NCBI RefSeq assembly: GCF_009733795.1
Contig: NZ_WNXX01000010.1
Coordinates: 1-64,000, forward strand
Direction of reading: 5' to 3'
From: Actinotalea caeni
GTDB taxonomy: Bacteria > Actinomycetota > Actinomycetes > Actinomycetales > Beutenbergiaceae
DNA length: 64,000 nt
Made by a program: the position numbers and the translations under genes. The first letter of the stretch is position 1. Each line of letters opens with the position of its first letter. Shown here in pieces: positions 42,674 to 51,757 of this stretch. The notes beneath the pieces were generated by a model. That model did not search any database and was not told the origin of the DNA. It saw only the letters and a list, made by a program, of their open reading frames with translations.

Positions 42674-43480
42674 TCAGACCGTGACCGCGGGCTCGTCGGC
42701 GTAGGCGGCGTGCAGGAGCGGGACGAGGGTGTCCGCGGGGGCGAGCACATGCTCGCCGATCCGGGCGACGGCGACGGCGGGGCTCCAGGAGTTCATGACG
42801 ACGGCCTGCATGTCGGCGGTGAGGTCGTCCTCACGGATCTCGCGGGTGCGCTGCGGGACGCCCTGCGCCTCCAGCCGGCGCGCCAGGACCTGCATGGTCA
42901 CGCCCGCGAGGACGTCGGCCCGCGGCCAGAGCACGGTCTCGCCGTCCCAGAAGGCGAGGTTCCAGATGGTGGCCTCGCTCAGCCGGCCGGCGTCGTCGGC
43001 GAAGGCCGCGTCGTCGAACCCGCGGGCGACGGCGCCGCGTACGTAGAAGGCCTTGGCGGCCTCGCCGGTCTGCTTGACGGCGGCGAGGAAGCGCTGGTGC
43101 CGGACGACGTCGAGCGCCAGCGGGCCGGCCGGTGGGGTGGCGGCGTCGGTGACGCGGACGACGACGTCGATCTCGGGTCGGCCGAGGGGCGCGAACCCGG
43201 GGCCGGGCCGCGGCGCGAGGTAGCAGGTGAGAGAGGCGTCCGCCGGTGCGTCGCGCAGCGCCGCACGGAGATGGCCGCGGATCTCCTCGTCGGGGAGGTG
43301 GTGGTCGAACAGGATGTCGCTGGCCTGCCGCAGCCGCTGCAGATGGAGGTCCAGGCCACGGACGCGGTGGTCGCGGACCTGCATCGCGGTGAAGTGCGCG
43401 TAGCCGGCGAAGACGTGCGGAGCGAGCTGGTCGGCGGTCGCGGGGCTACCGTTGACGTGGGTGAGGCTGAGAGACGTCAT
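42674..43480 (-). CDS. Aminotransferase class IV (fold-type IV PLP enzyme)
   Basis: 268 residues, start chosen at 43480 because the extra N-terminal residues available at 43519 overlap the divergent merR region and a -10 box. Fold-type IV features: AAVKQTGEAAKAF with the likely PLP Lys, GFDDAAFADDAGRLSEATIWNLAFW and GVTMQVLARRLEA. Members include branched-chain aminotransferases and aminodeoxychorismate lyases; the substrate is not clear. It diverges from a MerR gene 26 bases away. Confidence 0.85.
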   Translation of the reverse strand: MTSLSLTHVNGSPATADQLAPHVFAGYAHFTAMQVRDHRVRGLDLHLQRLRQASDILFDHHLPDEEIRGHLRAALRDAPADASLTCYLAPRPGPGFAPLGRPEIDVVVRVTDAATPPAGPLALDVVRHQRFLAAVKQTGEAAKAFYVRGAVARGFDDAAFADDAGRLSEATIWNLAFWDGETVLWPRADVLAGVTMQVLARRLEAQGVPQRTREIREDDLTADMQAVVMNSWSPAVAVARIGEHVLAPADTLVPLLHAAYADEPAVTV

Positions 43481-43487
43481 GAGCGGC

Positions 43488-43493
43488 ACGCTA
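43488..43493 (-). promoter_or_regulatory. -10 box TAGCGT of the aminotransferase gene, leaderless
   Basis: On the minus strand TAGCGT ends 7 bases before the ATG at 43480 and lies in the 26-base gap shared with merR. Confidence 0.55.
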
Positions 43494-43506
43494 GGAGCTG
43501 ACACCA

Positions 43507-43908
43507 GTGGTAGATGCAAGTCCTGACGGCGCGAGGCTGCGCATCGGTGAGCTGGCGGCCCGCACCGGGGTCACGCCACGGCTGCTGCGGTACTACGAGA
43601 GCGTCGGGCTGCTGCGGGCGGAGCGGACCGCGGGTGGGCGGCGGCTGTTCGAGGAGTCGGCGGTCGAGCGCGTGCGGCACATCCGGATGCTGCTGGACGC
43701 GGGGCTGCCGACACGGGTGATCGCCGAGCTGGTGGACTGCGTCGAGGACACCGACCGGCTGGAGCCGTGCGCCGTGCCGACGCTCGTGGAGCACCTCGAC
43801 GCCTACGACCGACGGATCGCGGGGCTGCTGGGCGTGCGCGCGGCGCTCCAGGGCCTGATCGACGCGGCGACGCCGCGCTCGGAGCCGGTCGCGGACGGCA
43901 CGCGCTGA
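43507..43908 (+). CDS. MerR-family transcriptional regulator
   Basis: 133 residues, GTG start. A standard MerR N-terminus (LRIGELAARTGVTPRLLRYY, AGGRRLFEESAVERVRHI) is followed by a dimerisation helix and a short tail; two Cys (VDCVED, EPCAVP) could bind metal or sense redox but no fixed motif supports this. Divergent position beside the aminotransferase suggests regulation of that gene or of itself. Confidence 0.87.
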   Translation: MVDASPDGARLRIGELAARTGVTPRLLRYYESVGLLRAERTAGGRRLFEESAVERVRHIRMLLDAGLPTRVIAELVDCVEDTDRLEPCAVPTLVEHLDAYDRRIAGLLGVRAALQGLIDAATPRSEPVADGTR

Positions 43909-44107
43909 CGGCGCCGGCGTGGGGTCGACGGCGGTGCCCGGCCGGCCTGACGGCGGCGTGTCTGGGACAGCGTGGGGGGGTGCGGTTCGGGGGACCGTGC
44001 GGACGTCGTCGTGCCGGATCTCGCGGAGGTGACGATCACGCCGGACGGCGACGGTCTCGCCGTCTCGATCGGGGTGCGGGTGGGCGTCGGCGGAGCCCCG
44101 GTCCGGC

Positions 44108-44593
44108 TCAGGTGGCGCGGACGTCGACGCCGCGCTCGGCGAAGGCCTGGAAGTCGCGCATGGCCTGCCTGGACTGGCGGCGGAAGGTGGTGCGCAGGAG
44201 GGGCCCGACGAAGCGCATCGGTCCGCCCCCGAAGCGGACCTCGTTCTCGCTCTCCCAGCGGGTGCTGGTCGGGCCGAAGTCCGTCAGGCGGTCGCGGACG
44301 GCGGTCCACATGCCGTCGGTGACGATCTCGCGCTCGTAGCGGACGACCACGTCAGGCGTGAGGGTGGACAGATCGGCCGGCTCGCGGCGGGTGATGGTCT
44401 CGACGCAGGTGACGCGCTGGCGTCCCGTCTCCAGGACGATCCGCGAGGCGGTGCCGACCTCGCCGGGGCGACCGTGCATCGGTTCGTGGAGGACGAGGCC
44501 ACGGACCCAGCTGGGGAGGTGGGCAGGGTCGGTGGCGAGCTCGAGCACCGTCGCGCGGGGCAGGGCGATGTCGATCGAGACCGTGTACCTCAC
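44108..44593 (-). CDS. SRPBCC (polyketide cyclase/START-like) protein
   Basis: 161 residues, GTG start. The pattern VSIDIALPRATVLELATDPAHLPSWV and the C-terminal amphipathic helix (RQSRQAMRDFQAFAERGV) fit the Bet v1-like SRPBCC fold that binds hydrophobic ligands. An Arg-rich MRFVGPLLRTTFRRQ segment precedes the last helix. Function is open. It marks the left edge of the accessory region. Confidence 0.8.
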   Translation of the reverse strand: MRYTVSIDIALPRATVLELATDPAHLPSWVRGLVLHEPMHGRPGEVGTASRIVLETGRQRVTCVETITRREPADLSTLTPDVVVRYEREIVTDGMWTAVRDRLTDFGPTSTRWESENEVRFGGGPMRFVGPLLRTTFRRQSRQAMRDFQAFAERGVDVRAT

Positions 44594-44732
44594 CAGCAGC
44601 ACCCTCTCTCTCGGTGGACGAGGCGCAAGGTACTCGGCGCCGTCGGGCGACGCCAACGGGTTTGGTCCGGATCCGCGTCGGGCTGTGCCCGAGTCGGTAT
44701 GCGATCGTGCCGGGGGCGCCGTACGGCCGTGG

Positions 44733-45123
44733 TTGTGGGAGGCGACGAGCTCGCACTGGCCGACGGCCGACCAGGCGCCGGATGTCACGCCCGCGCACGC
44801 CGAGCTCGCCCGGCGCTGGCGGGAGATGCCGAGGGTGGTGCTCTCCTCCTCGCCGGTGCCCGTCGACTGGAACACCCGCCTGCACAGCGGCGACGCGGTC
44901 GACGAGAGCCGTCGCCTCAAGGCGGCCGACGGCGGCCCCGCTGGCCGCCGCGGCGGTGCGCGCCGGCCTGGTGGACGAGTACGTGGTCGTCACCCACCCC
45001 GCGATCATCGGCGGGGGCACGCCGTTCTTCCCCCGCCTCGAGCGGTCGATCGAGCTGGACCTGGCCGAGACGCGGACGTTCCCCGGTGGGGTGGTGCTGA
45101 CGCGGTACGTGACGAGAGCGTGA
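44733..45123 (+). pseudogene. RibD C-terminal/dihydrofolate-reductase-like gene remnant with frameshift
   Basis: A DHFR-type reductase is recognisable but split: one frame reads TPAHAELARRWREMPRVVLS, VPVDWNTRLHSG, and at about 44935-44950 the match moves to another frame reading AGLVDEYVVVTHPAIIGGGT, LERSIELDLAETRTFPGG, LTRYVTRA. The N-terminal part with the first strand (MRKL...S.DG type) is absent. It is therefore truncated and frameshifted. Homologues reduce 2,5-diamino-pyrimidines or unknown substrates. Confidence 0.8.
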
Positions 45124-45209
45124 CGTTGTCGGTCGCCAGCGGCCACGCACCGGGTGATCGGGCACGCCGGCGACCCGGCACGAGCGGGCCGGGTGCGGGG
45201 CGGGAGGAG

Positions 45210-46725
45210 TCAGGGTTCTGGTGCGGCGTCGTCGCCGCGCGCCCGGACATCGCGGTCGGCCAGGTCCGCCTGGCGAGGAGGCGTCATCGGGAGCCCGGCG
45301 ACGTCGTCGGTCGTCCCTTCCGGGTTGCGTCGCACCCGCAGGCCGTGGGGCGTGCGCCAGAGGACCACGCCGGAGGCGAGCCGCGTGTAGCCGAAGCCGT
45401 GGTGGGTCTTCAGCGTGTGATGTCGCTGGCACAGGAGGGCCAGGTTCTCCGTGTGGGTCGGCCCGCCACGACTGGGGTCGCCATGGTCGTAGGGCTCGAT
45501 GTGGTCGTCCTGGCAGTGCAGACCCGGTGCGCGGCAGCCCGGCAAGACGCACGTCCCGTCGCGCAGGCGGATCTGCTCGCGGAGCCGTTCGGGGACCTCG
45601 TAGGAGTCGGCGTGCAGCGAGGTGGCGAGATCGAGGACGGGCCGGGCCGAGAGCCTGGTGCTGCTGTCGCCGCACCACTCCCGGATCGTCTCGGCGGTGA
45701 CGGGAGCGCCGGTGCTCTCCACACGCCCCACGTCGGTGTGCCTGCCGCCGCGGAGGTCGCTCTCACCGAGGTGGACGTAGAGCACGACCTGGCGGCGCGG
45801 CTTCACCTGCCACCGCGGGCCGGCGGCGGTGCGCGGGGCGTCGGCCTCGTCAGGGGACGACACCGAGCCCGATGCTGGGCCGCACGCGGGTTCTGCCGCC
45901 GGAGCCGACCGGTGTGCGGCACCGGTGCCGCCCGGATGCGCCATCCAGGTGTCTCCGATCCCCATGGGCGGTGTCTGCTCGCCGTACCAGGCGAGGTGCT
46001 GGCGGGCGAGGTCACCGAGGGCGCGGGCTCGCCGGACGTCGACGCTGTCGTCGCTGCCCCACGCGGCGGGCTGCTCGGCGGCGTGCGAGACCGCTGCCTC
46101 GAGGTCGAGCGCGTCGGGGAGGTCGATGCGTCCGGTGACCGGCGTGAGCCCGGACAGCGAGGTGTCGCGGACGTCGATGTGGAGGTGGCGAGCCTCGCGC
46201 CGCTCCTCGGCGAGGTGATGCGCTGCCACCGGGTCGTGCCGCACCCTCGCGGCATCGACCACGCGGTCGAGCTGAGCACCGCCCACCGGGTCCGCCACGG
46301 GCGCGACCTGACGGTCCACCGAGGCGGCGCCGACGTCAGGAAGAAGCCGGGTGGCCTGCGCGCCACGCCGCGCTCGCCACACCGCTACCTCGCCTGCGAT
46401 CACGCGGGCCCAGAGCCCTGGCAGCCGGTGGGACATCTCGAGCGCGTCACCGATGAGCGCCTGTGCCCCCTGGGTCGAGCAGCCGAGGACGAGGCCGAGC
46501 TCGGCGACGGCATTACGGTCGACCTCGGGTACGCCGTCGGCCGAGAGCGGCATCTCCGCAGCGTGCGCACCCGTCGGCCAGGCACGCGTCCGACGGCGGC
46601 GTCGCGGGGAGCAGCGGCGGGTTCGCGAGCGCCCACTCGAGCGCCGCCCGGAGCACGCGCACCTCGGCAGCATCAGCCTCCTTGCGTGCGGTGCGCGCGG
46701 GCCCCCAAATGTTCACGAGTTGCAT
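45210..46725 (-). CDS. DUF222 HNH endonuclease, N-terminal frame disrupted
   Basis: The C-terminal two thirds is intact: DUF222 core (LGLVLGCSTQGAQALIGDAL) and an HNH domain with CVLPGCRAPGLHC, QDDHIEPYDHGDP, TENLALLCQRHH. A start at 46725 (MQLVNIWGPARTARKEADAA) gives the expected DUF222 N-terminus, but that frame leaves at about 46580 and the HNH frame begins with a start such as ATG 46553. So either one base is missing/extra near 46580 or translation begins at 46553 (447 residues). The family is frequently mobile-element associated. Confidence 0.8.
46543..46700 (+). repeat. Direct repeat, left copy (DUF222 5' segment)
   Basis: 158 bases that recur at 50241-50399 with roughly 90% identity by eye and one extra G in the second copy. 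Both copies encode the same N-terminal DUF222 stretch (DAAEVRVLRAALEWALANPP) on the minus strand. They flank the ABC/secreted-peptide cargo. Confidence 0.88.
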
Positions 46726-46803
46726 CTGTGATCCACGCCACTTCAATGCTACGTTCACGACAGCCGTGGTGCCTGACCGCGGCACAACTGATCGGGGATC
46801 ACT

Positions 46804-47190
46804 GTGCGCGAGAGGATCGCAACCGTAGTCGCTCTCGCGGCAGCACTGGCCTTCGGCGGCACGTCAGCGTGAGCGGGCACGACGAACCAGAACTACAGCA
46901 CCACCGTCGCGTCCTTGGGTGGCTACGGCTATACCGCGTTCCAGACCAAGGCCATCACCGGGACCGCGGGCTACCTGGGATCCGGCACCGTCGGCGGAAG
47001 CTACGTCGTGTCCGCCCGCACCAACTCGCCGTCAGGTGTCGGCACGTGGACGGGCTATGTGGTCAGCGACGGGACCACCCACTACCTATACAACTCCCTC
47101 GTCAAGGGCGCGGATGTCCGGGCGCAGTTCCGAAACCGGCCGCAGACGACCGTCCAGGTGCAGGTGTCCGGCTACTGGCGCAGCAACTGA
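46804..47190 (+). pseudogene. Secreted Gly/Tyr-rich peptide gene with in-frame TGA
   Basis: From GTG 46804, RERIATVVALAAALAFGGTSA is a good signal peptide, then TGA at 46870-46872, then the same frame continues AGTTNQNYSTTVASLGGYG to a stop at 47188, about 106 residues. The stop sits at position -2 of the predicted signal peptidase site; a Trp codon (TGG) there would restore a 128-residue exported protein. The mature part is Gly, Tyr, Thr, Ser-rich and free of Cys. It resembles the protein at 51758. It precedes an ABC transporter, as in bacteriocin loci. Confidence 0.72.
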
Positions 47191-47215
47191 ATCGAACTTA
47201 CTCGCATATCACCAA

Positions 47216-47989
47216 ATGATCCACCAACTGCTTGACGAACTGCGGGCGTCGATCCGACGCCCGCAGTTCGTCGTCGTCGCCGCCCTCATCGTGATCGTGC
47301 CTCCCGTTTCGGGAGTCGCGTCCCTGTCCGGCTATGCGCTCGACCACTGGATGTCCTACGCCACGATCATGTTCGATGGCCTGGGGCTGCTCTTTCCACT
47401 CCTAGTTACACTCTTGACTCAGCCCCGACTCTTGGACGAATGGTCTAACACTTACGCGAATAGCGTGAGGACGCGGGTCGCCCCTGCCCAGTACTTCCGC
47501 ACAAAGCTCGCGTCTTCGGCGATGCTCGCGGGAGCGGTCTTTCTGACCGCGACCGCCCTTTCTTTGTTGGTCGCGCGGCTGACCTACACGGACCACGGAT
47601 ACGGGGTTGCGTCCGCAGGACCAATCGAGACACGCTTTCCGCTATCTCAGCTCTGGGCCCTGTCACCAGCGCTCTACGTCATCGCATTTTGCCTATGGGT
47701 CGGCTTAGTCGCTGCGAGTGTCGGTATCTGGTGCACGCTTCTGACTGCGCTCGTCTCCAATAGATTCGTCGCGCTCGTGGCACCCTTGGTTCTGTGGACT
47801 GCCGTGCAGTTCGGCCTTGCGGTAATCGGACTCGAGGAGCTCTCGCTACCTCCTTTTAGGTTTCATTTGATTCAACAACCTATTTGGACCGAGTTTGTCG
47901 GCCTCATCGCCATCACCGTTGCCTCAGCCGCAATGCTCTACATCGTGCGCAAGAGTGACTACCAGAGTCCAGGAATCGTGAGGCCGTGA
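47216..47989 (+). CDS. ABC-2 type permease
   Basis: 257 residues, six hydrophobic segments (for example VVVAALIVIVPPVSGVASL, ATIMFDGLGLLFPLLVTLL, VAASVGIWCTLLTALV). The start ATG 47216 lies 26 bases after the peptide stop. GC content is visibly lower than in the chromosome around it. The next permease overlaps its stop (GTGA). It presumably forms the membrane part of the exporter with the genes at 47986 and 49511. Confidence 0.82.
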   Translation: MIHQLLDELRASIRRPQFVVVAALIVIVPPVSGVASLSGYALDHWMSYATIMFDGLGLLFPLLVTLLTQPRLLDEWSNTYANSVRTRVAPAQYFRTKLASSAMLAGAVFLTATALSLLVARLTYTDHGYGVASAGPIETRFPLSQLWALSPALYVIAFCLWVGLVAASVGIWCTLLTALVSNRFVALVAPLVLWTAVQFGLAVIGLEELSLPPFRFHLIQQPIWTEFVGLIAITVASAAMLYIVRKSDYQSPGIVRP

Positions 47990-49491
47990 AGACTGCGTCG
48001 ATAAGCGCCAAGACTTCATATCCGCCATGGATCTTCGTGCTGATCTACCTGACTGGCCTGGCCGGTCATGCCCTGTACACGCGCATGAATCTTTCGGACT
48101 TTGCCGGCGGACAGTTGCACGAGTTCGGCTACTGGGAGGTCGTGCTTGAGATCGCGGCCTCGGGCTATGCGTTCAGCTATTGGATCCTCCCGTGTGCACT
48201 TTGGTGCATGCTGCGCGACCTACGTGGGCACGCTCGCTACGATGTGCTGATCAGGTTCGGGGCCCGCACCGACTGGGCGCTAGCGCGATTACGGGCCGCG
48301 GGTCCGTGGATAGCGGTGCTCGTCGGCGGGCTCATGGTTGTCGCGCTCGTCGGCGGCATGGGGCAGTCTTTCAGCTGGCAGTGGCAGGCCGCCTCGATGG
48401 ACCCCGTGGTTCTGTCTCACTTCAGCGGCCTGACGCGAACCTTCCCGGTTCCGGTCTTGAGCGCCCTCGTCCAGGGGGTCGCGCTTGCCGTCACCCTCGC
48501 CGTGCTGACTCTTTGTGTCGCTGCAAGCGGTGCTTTCCTGGCCCTGCCCTGGATCCCGCCTGTTACTGCCGTTCTACTGCTGATCTGGACGTGGTTTTCC
48601 TTCAGGTCAGAGGGTGTACTGACCGCGCTGCTAGGGCCGACGACCTACGTACTGCCCTGGCGAGCTGACTCCGTGCTTGGTCTTGGGCCGGGCGGTGGGG
48701 TCATGGTTGCGGTAGTGGCATCAATCCTCGCTATGTCGATCGCTCGTCGTCTTGAGATCAATCGCGCATTTGTTGCGGGTGTCCCCGTCCGAGGCGTCAT
48801 TGTCGGGGCCGGAATACTCATAGTTGCCGCCTTGTGCTTCGGCACGGTGGATCCGAAATTGCCCTTGGAGTCACAAGCAATATTCCTGCTGCAAGGGGTG
48901 GGATTTGAAGCAACTTCGCTTATACATTTTCTCGCGAATGGTCTACTCGTAGCCCTTCCTTCGTTGGTGGTGTACCGGGAGATTGTGGCCGCACTCGATG
49001 GTCGCGGCTACGCAGAAATGATCCGCCTGGGGTCACCCACGCGCTGGTATCGCAGACGTCTGATACAGGCGGCGCAGTGGGCGATCGTCTACGCAGGTTT
49101 CGTTGGCTTGGCGGCTGGAGCATTGATAGCGCTCCGCACTGGCAGCCTGCCAGATCTCCGCGCCTGGAGAGACATCGGTGCGTGGGGGGTCGCCCTCGCC
49201 CTCCAAGTAATGGTGATGCTCCTCCTGCTGGTGCTCGCCGGAATCGTCACCCGCAGAATTGATAGCGCCGCTTACGCCACTGGTGCAGCGCTCGTGCTTG
49301 CGTGGCCAGTGGGGGCGCCATCGCGATGGTCACCAAGTGGCCAGGCGTCTCTGGCGCGCTTCGTAGACGACTCAGCTCCCCTTGCAACCACCCTAAATGT
49401 TCAGCCACTGTTTATCCTCTTGATCTGGCTCGCAGTCCTCACAACGATAGCTCTCGCTCTAGCAAACCGCAGCCGCGGTGAGCTCAACTAA
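47986..49491 (+). CDS. Large multi-spanning ABC exporter permease
   Basis: 501 residues, GTG start overlapping the previous stop, about 10-12 membrane helices (WIFVLIYLTGLAGHAL, WIAVLVGGLMVVALVGG, VMVMLLLLVLAGIVTRR and others). It contains a long extracytoplasmic loop around residues 125-165 and a cytoplasmic loop MIRLGSPTRWYRRRLIQAAQ typical of transporter coupling helices. Codon use is AT-richer than neighbours (TTA, ATA and AAT codons occur). A role in exporting or resisting the upstream peptide is inferred from the operon. Confidence 0.82.
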   Translation: MKTASISAKTSYPPWIFVLIYLTGLAGHALYTRMNLSDFAGGQLHEFGYWEVVLEIAASGYAFSYWILPCALWCMLRDLRGHARYDVLIRFGARTDWALARLRAAGPWIAVLVGGLMVVALVGGMGQSFSWQWQAASMDPVVLSHFSGLTRTFPVPVLSALVQGVALAVTLAVLTLCVAASGAFLALPWIPPVTAVLLLIWTWFSFRSEGVLTALLGPTTYVLPWRADSVLGLGPGGGVMVAVVASILAMSIARRLEINRAFVAGVPVRGVIVGAGILIVAALCFGTVDPKLPLESQAIFLLQGVGFEATSLIHFLANGLLVALPSLVVYREIVAALDGRGYAEMIRLGSPTRWYRRRLIQAAQWAIVYAGFVGLAAGALIALRTGSLPDLRAWRDIGAWGVALALQVMVMLLLLVLAGIVTRRIDSAAYATGAALVLAWPVGAPSRWSPSGQASLARFVDDSAPLATTLNVQPLFILLIWLAVLTTIALALANRSRGELN

Positions 49492-49510
49492 ATAGGGGGA
49501 AGGACCCTTC

Positions 49511-50158
49511 ATGTCTGTCGTTCAACTAAAAGGCGTCGAGAAGTCCTACCACGGGCGCGCCTTGTTCACGGGAGTGGACCTCGACGTGCAGCCAGGATCG
49601 GCGGTCGGAATCCAGGGCGAGAACGGCTCTGGTAAATCGGTCCTGCTCAAGATCCTCACTCGGTTCACCTCGCCGGACGCCGGCTCGGTCGAGATCGACG
49701 AGAAGTACCTCTCCCGCGACCGAGTGTTTCCTGAGGGCTTCGGTGTGATGATTGACCGCCCCGGATACATCCCCAATCAGACGGGATTCGAAAACCTTCA
49801 GTCGCTAGCGAGCATCCGGAAGACCATTAGCGCCGAGAAGGTTCGGGACACGATGCTGCTGGTAGGATTAGACCCAGACCTTCCCCAGAAGGCCAAGCAC
49901 TACTCTTTAGGGATGAAGCAGCGCCTGGGATTGGCACAGGCCATAATGGAAGACCAGCCTGTACTGATTCTCGACGAACCCTTGAACGCGTTGGATGAGG
50001 AGATGGCGACGACGATGCGGATGCTGCTGCGACGCTTGGTCGACGAAGGTAGGACATTGGTCATGACGAGCCACCAGCGCGAAGACATAGAGTTCATCTG
50101 CGATCACGTATATCGAATTCGTCAGCGCCGTCTGATTGCGGACGAGAAGACAAGCTAG
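49511..50158 (+). CDS. ABC transporter ATP-binding protein
   Basis: 215 residues, ATG after GGGGGAAGGA. Walker A GENGSGKSVLLKIL (about 36-49), signature SLGMKQRLGLAQAI, Walker B PVLILDEPLNALDEE and switch His in VMTSHQRED. It is a typical 3-component exporter ATPase ending this operon. It likely energises the two permeases before it. No terminator was seen; the stop is followed within 90 bases by the second DUF222 copy. Confidence 0.93.
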   Translation: MSVVQLKGVEKSYHGRALFTGVDLDVQPGSAVGIQGENGSGKSVLLKILTRFTSPDAGSVEIDEKYLSRDRVFPEGFGVMIDRPGYIPNQTGFENLQSLASIRKTISAEKVRDTMLLVGLDPDLPQKAKHYSLGMKQRLGLAQAIMEDQPVLILDEPLNALDEEMATTMRMLLRRLVDEGRTLVMTSHQREDIEFICDHVYRIRQRRLIADEKTS

Positions 50159-50185
50159 GTCACTGACTCTCGGCCACCCCTTCAG

Positions 50186-50454
50186 CTATCGCAGCCGGTG
50201 CATCGCGACAAGGTGCCGGCGGAGTACGACGGCGTCGTCGGAGAGCGGCATCTCCACGGCGCGCGCACCCGTCGGGCCGGGCACGCGTTCGACGGCGGCA
50301 TTGTGGGGAGCAGCGGCGGGTTCGCGAGCGCCCACTCGAGAGCCGCCCGGAGCACGCGCACCTCGGCAGCATCGGCATCGTGGCGTGCGGTGCGCGCGGC
50401 CGACAGCGCACACCGGGTATCGACCGTGGATGCCGGAGCCGCCGTCGTCGTCAT
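50186..50454 (-). pseudogene. DUF222 endonuclease 5' fragment (right copy)
   Basis: Begins with an ATG at 50454 and reads a DUF222-type N-terminus (TTTAAPASTVDTRCALSAA, DAAEVRVLRAALEWALANPP) homologous to the HNH gene start at 46725, then leaves the frame near 50270 and ends in MPLSDDAVVLRRHLVAMHRLR and a stop. No HNH part follows. It is an orphan 5' piece left by duplication or by insertion of the ABC cargo. Confidence 0.8.
50241..50399 (+). repeat. Direct repeat, right copy
   Basis: 159 bases matching 46543-46700 in the same orientation at about 90% identity. Divergence outside the match is abrupt at both ends. Confidence 0.88.
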
Positions 50455-51321
50455 GAGTCGAACATACGTGCGACCACCGACATCCGGGAGAGCCGACGAC
50501 AGATCTGTGGACAACGCGACGATGGTCGACAGGGGAGAGTGGGCCGTGGACGCACATCCCAGGGGGAGGAGGGCGGAGCTGACCTACGAGCCAGGCGCGA
50601 AGGCGACCCCGGCGCTGCTGAGGCATGCTGGAGGGGCCGGTCGACCACCGTGGGTGCGCTCGGTGGGAACCGCGCGCTGACGTCGCCGCCGCGGCTGCGT
50701 CGTCCGCCGATCGTTCCGTCGCGTACGGCTACGCGAACGACGGCGGCATCGTCGTCCGGCGCGACGTCGAGCCATCTGAGAGCTGCGGACGTTCGGCGAG
50801 GCGACGGGATGGCGGGATGCTCTCAGTGAGCCCGAGTCCCGACGCAGTCGTGCCAGGGGGCTGCGGGGCAGCGTCCATGTCGCCGCCAGCCCTGGGTCGG
50901 CAGGTGTCGCCAAGGGGAGCGTCACAACATCGGAGTGGCGGGCCCGGCTCCATGGACTGGCAACGCAGAGTATTGGGCTGAGCATTAATCTCGGACCTGC
51001 GGCCGGCGGAACTGCGGCCGGTGTCGCGGTGGGAGGGCGAGCCGAGATCGAACTGGGCTGAGCTGAGAGGCTGCGGCCTGACGGAGGGCAGGACCTGGCG
51101 GTGGCGAACCTGGCGACGGCACCGAGGAACCCTGACCACGCCCAACACAGCGCCGAGCGCCGGCCAGGCGGTCGCCGAACCCAACGCGCTCGGAGGGGCG
51201 CCTATGGCCAGGCCGCCTCCGACCGGCTCGGCTCCGACATGTCCCCGGGTGCACCAGCCTGCTGCGCCATCAGGCGCTGCTGGCGACCGGCCCGCAAGTT
51301 CCGGAGCCGTGCAGCCGGTTG
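50455..51321. other. Gene-poor stretch in the accessory region
   Basis: About 870 bases between the DUF222 fragment and the secreted-protein genes. Open frames are present on both strands but none has a recognisable motif, ribosome site or biased composition that I would call a gene. It probably holds decayed sequence. Confidence 0.5.
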
Positions 51322-51732
51322 CTACTGGCCCTGGCCGACCCAGAAGGTGCCGATGCGGGTTACACCATCCAACTCGTAGACCGGCACACCTACTGGCCCC
51401 TTGTCGTTGGACGCGATCGCTTCTTCGGGTGACGACGGGTCGTCGTTCTCGGCTGCAAACAGCTCCTCGCTGTAGACGTAGCCCTGTTGGCCATCAGGCA
51501 ACTCGACCAGAATCAAATCGGGAGCGAGGGCGTCCGAAGGTGCGTCTGCTAATGACCCGTAGCTCAGCCCGGAGTCGGAGACCGCGTACTCGGGGGCCTC
51601 GGCGGTTTCGCTGTCGGCCGGCTGGGCAAAGATCAGGCCAGAGGCAGAGGCCACGCCCGCGCCCGCCCCTATGCCCAGTGCCGCAGCCGCCACGGTGAGC
51701 AGGATGCGTTTGGGGGCGATTCGAGTCTTCAT
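51322..51732 (-). CDS. Secreted protein of the accessory region, unknown function
   Basis: 136 residues from the second of two ATGs (51732), which lies 10 bases after GAGAGG; the first ATG (51741) is too close to it. A signal peptide (KRILLTVAAAALGIGAGAGVASA) precedes an acidic mature part of about 110 residues with DLILVELPDGQQGYVYSEEL and GPVGVPVYELDGVTRIGTFWVG. No Cys. It follows the Gly/Tyr-rich secreted protein after 25 bases, so the two are likely cotranscribed. A partner, immunity or surface role is possible, none proven. Confidence 0.72.
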   Translation of the reverse strand: MKTRIAPKRILLTVAAAALGIGAGAGVASASGLIFAQPADSETAEAPEYAVSDSGLSYGSLADAPSDALAPDLILVELPDGQQGYVYSEELFAAENDDPSSPEEAIASNDKGPVGVPVYELDGVTRIGTFWVGQGQ

Positions 51733-51757
51733 GATCTTCATCCCTCTCAGAAGTTCA

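Noticed and set aside
43972-44100. Short plus-strand frame after the MerR gene
   Set aside because: About 40 plausible residues only, no start site or family; could be a decayed fragment but cannot be supported.
46721-46728. TGCATCTG shared with 55346 as matching element ends
   Set aside because: Only eight bases match, which is expected by chance in a window of this size.
46870-46872. TGA as a selenocysteine codon
   Set aside because: It is in a signal peptide, no selenocysteine insertion hairpin was seen and exported peptides of this kind are not selenoproteins; a Trp codon change is simpler.
46804-50158. Assignment to the lactococcin 972 bacteriocin class
   Set aside because: The exporter layout is reminiscent, but the peptide lacks a motif I can match with confidence, so only bacteriocin-like is stated.
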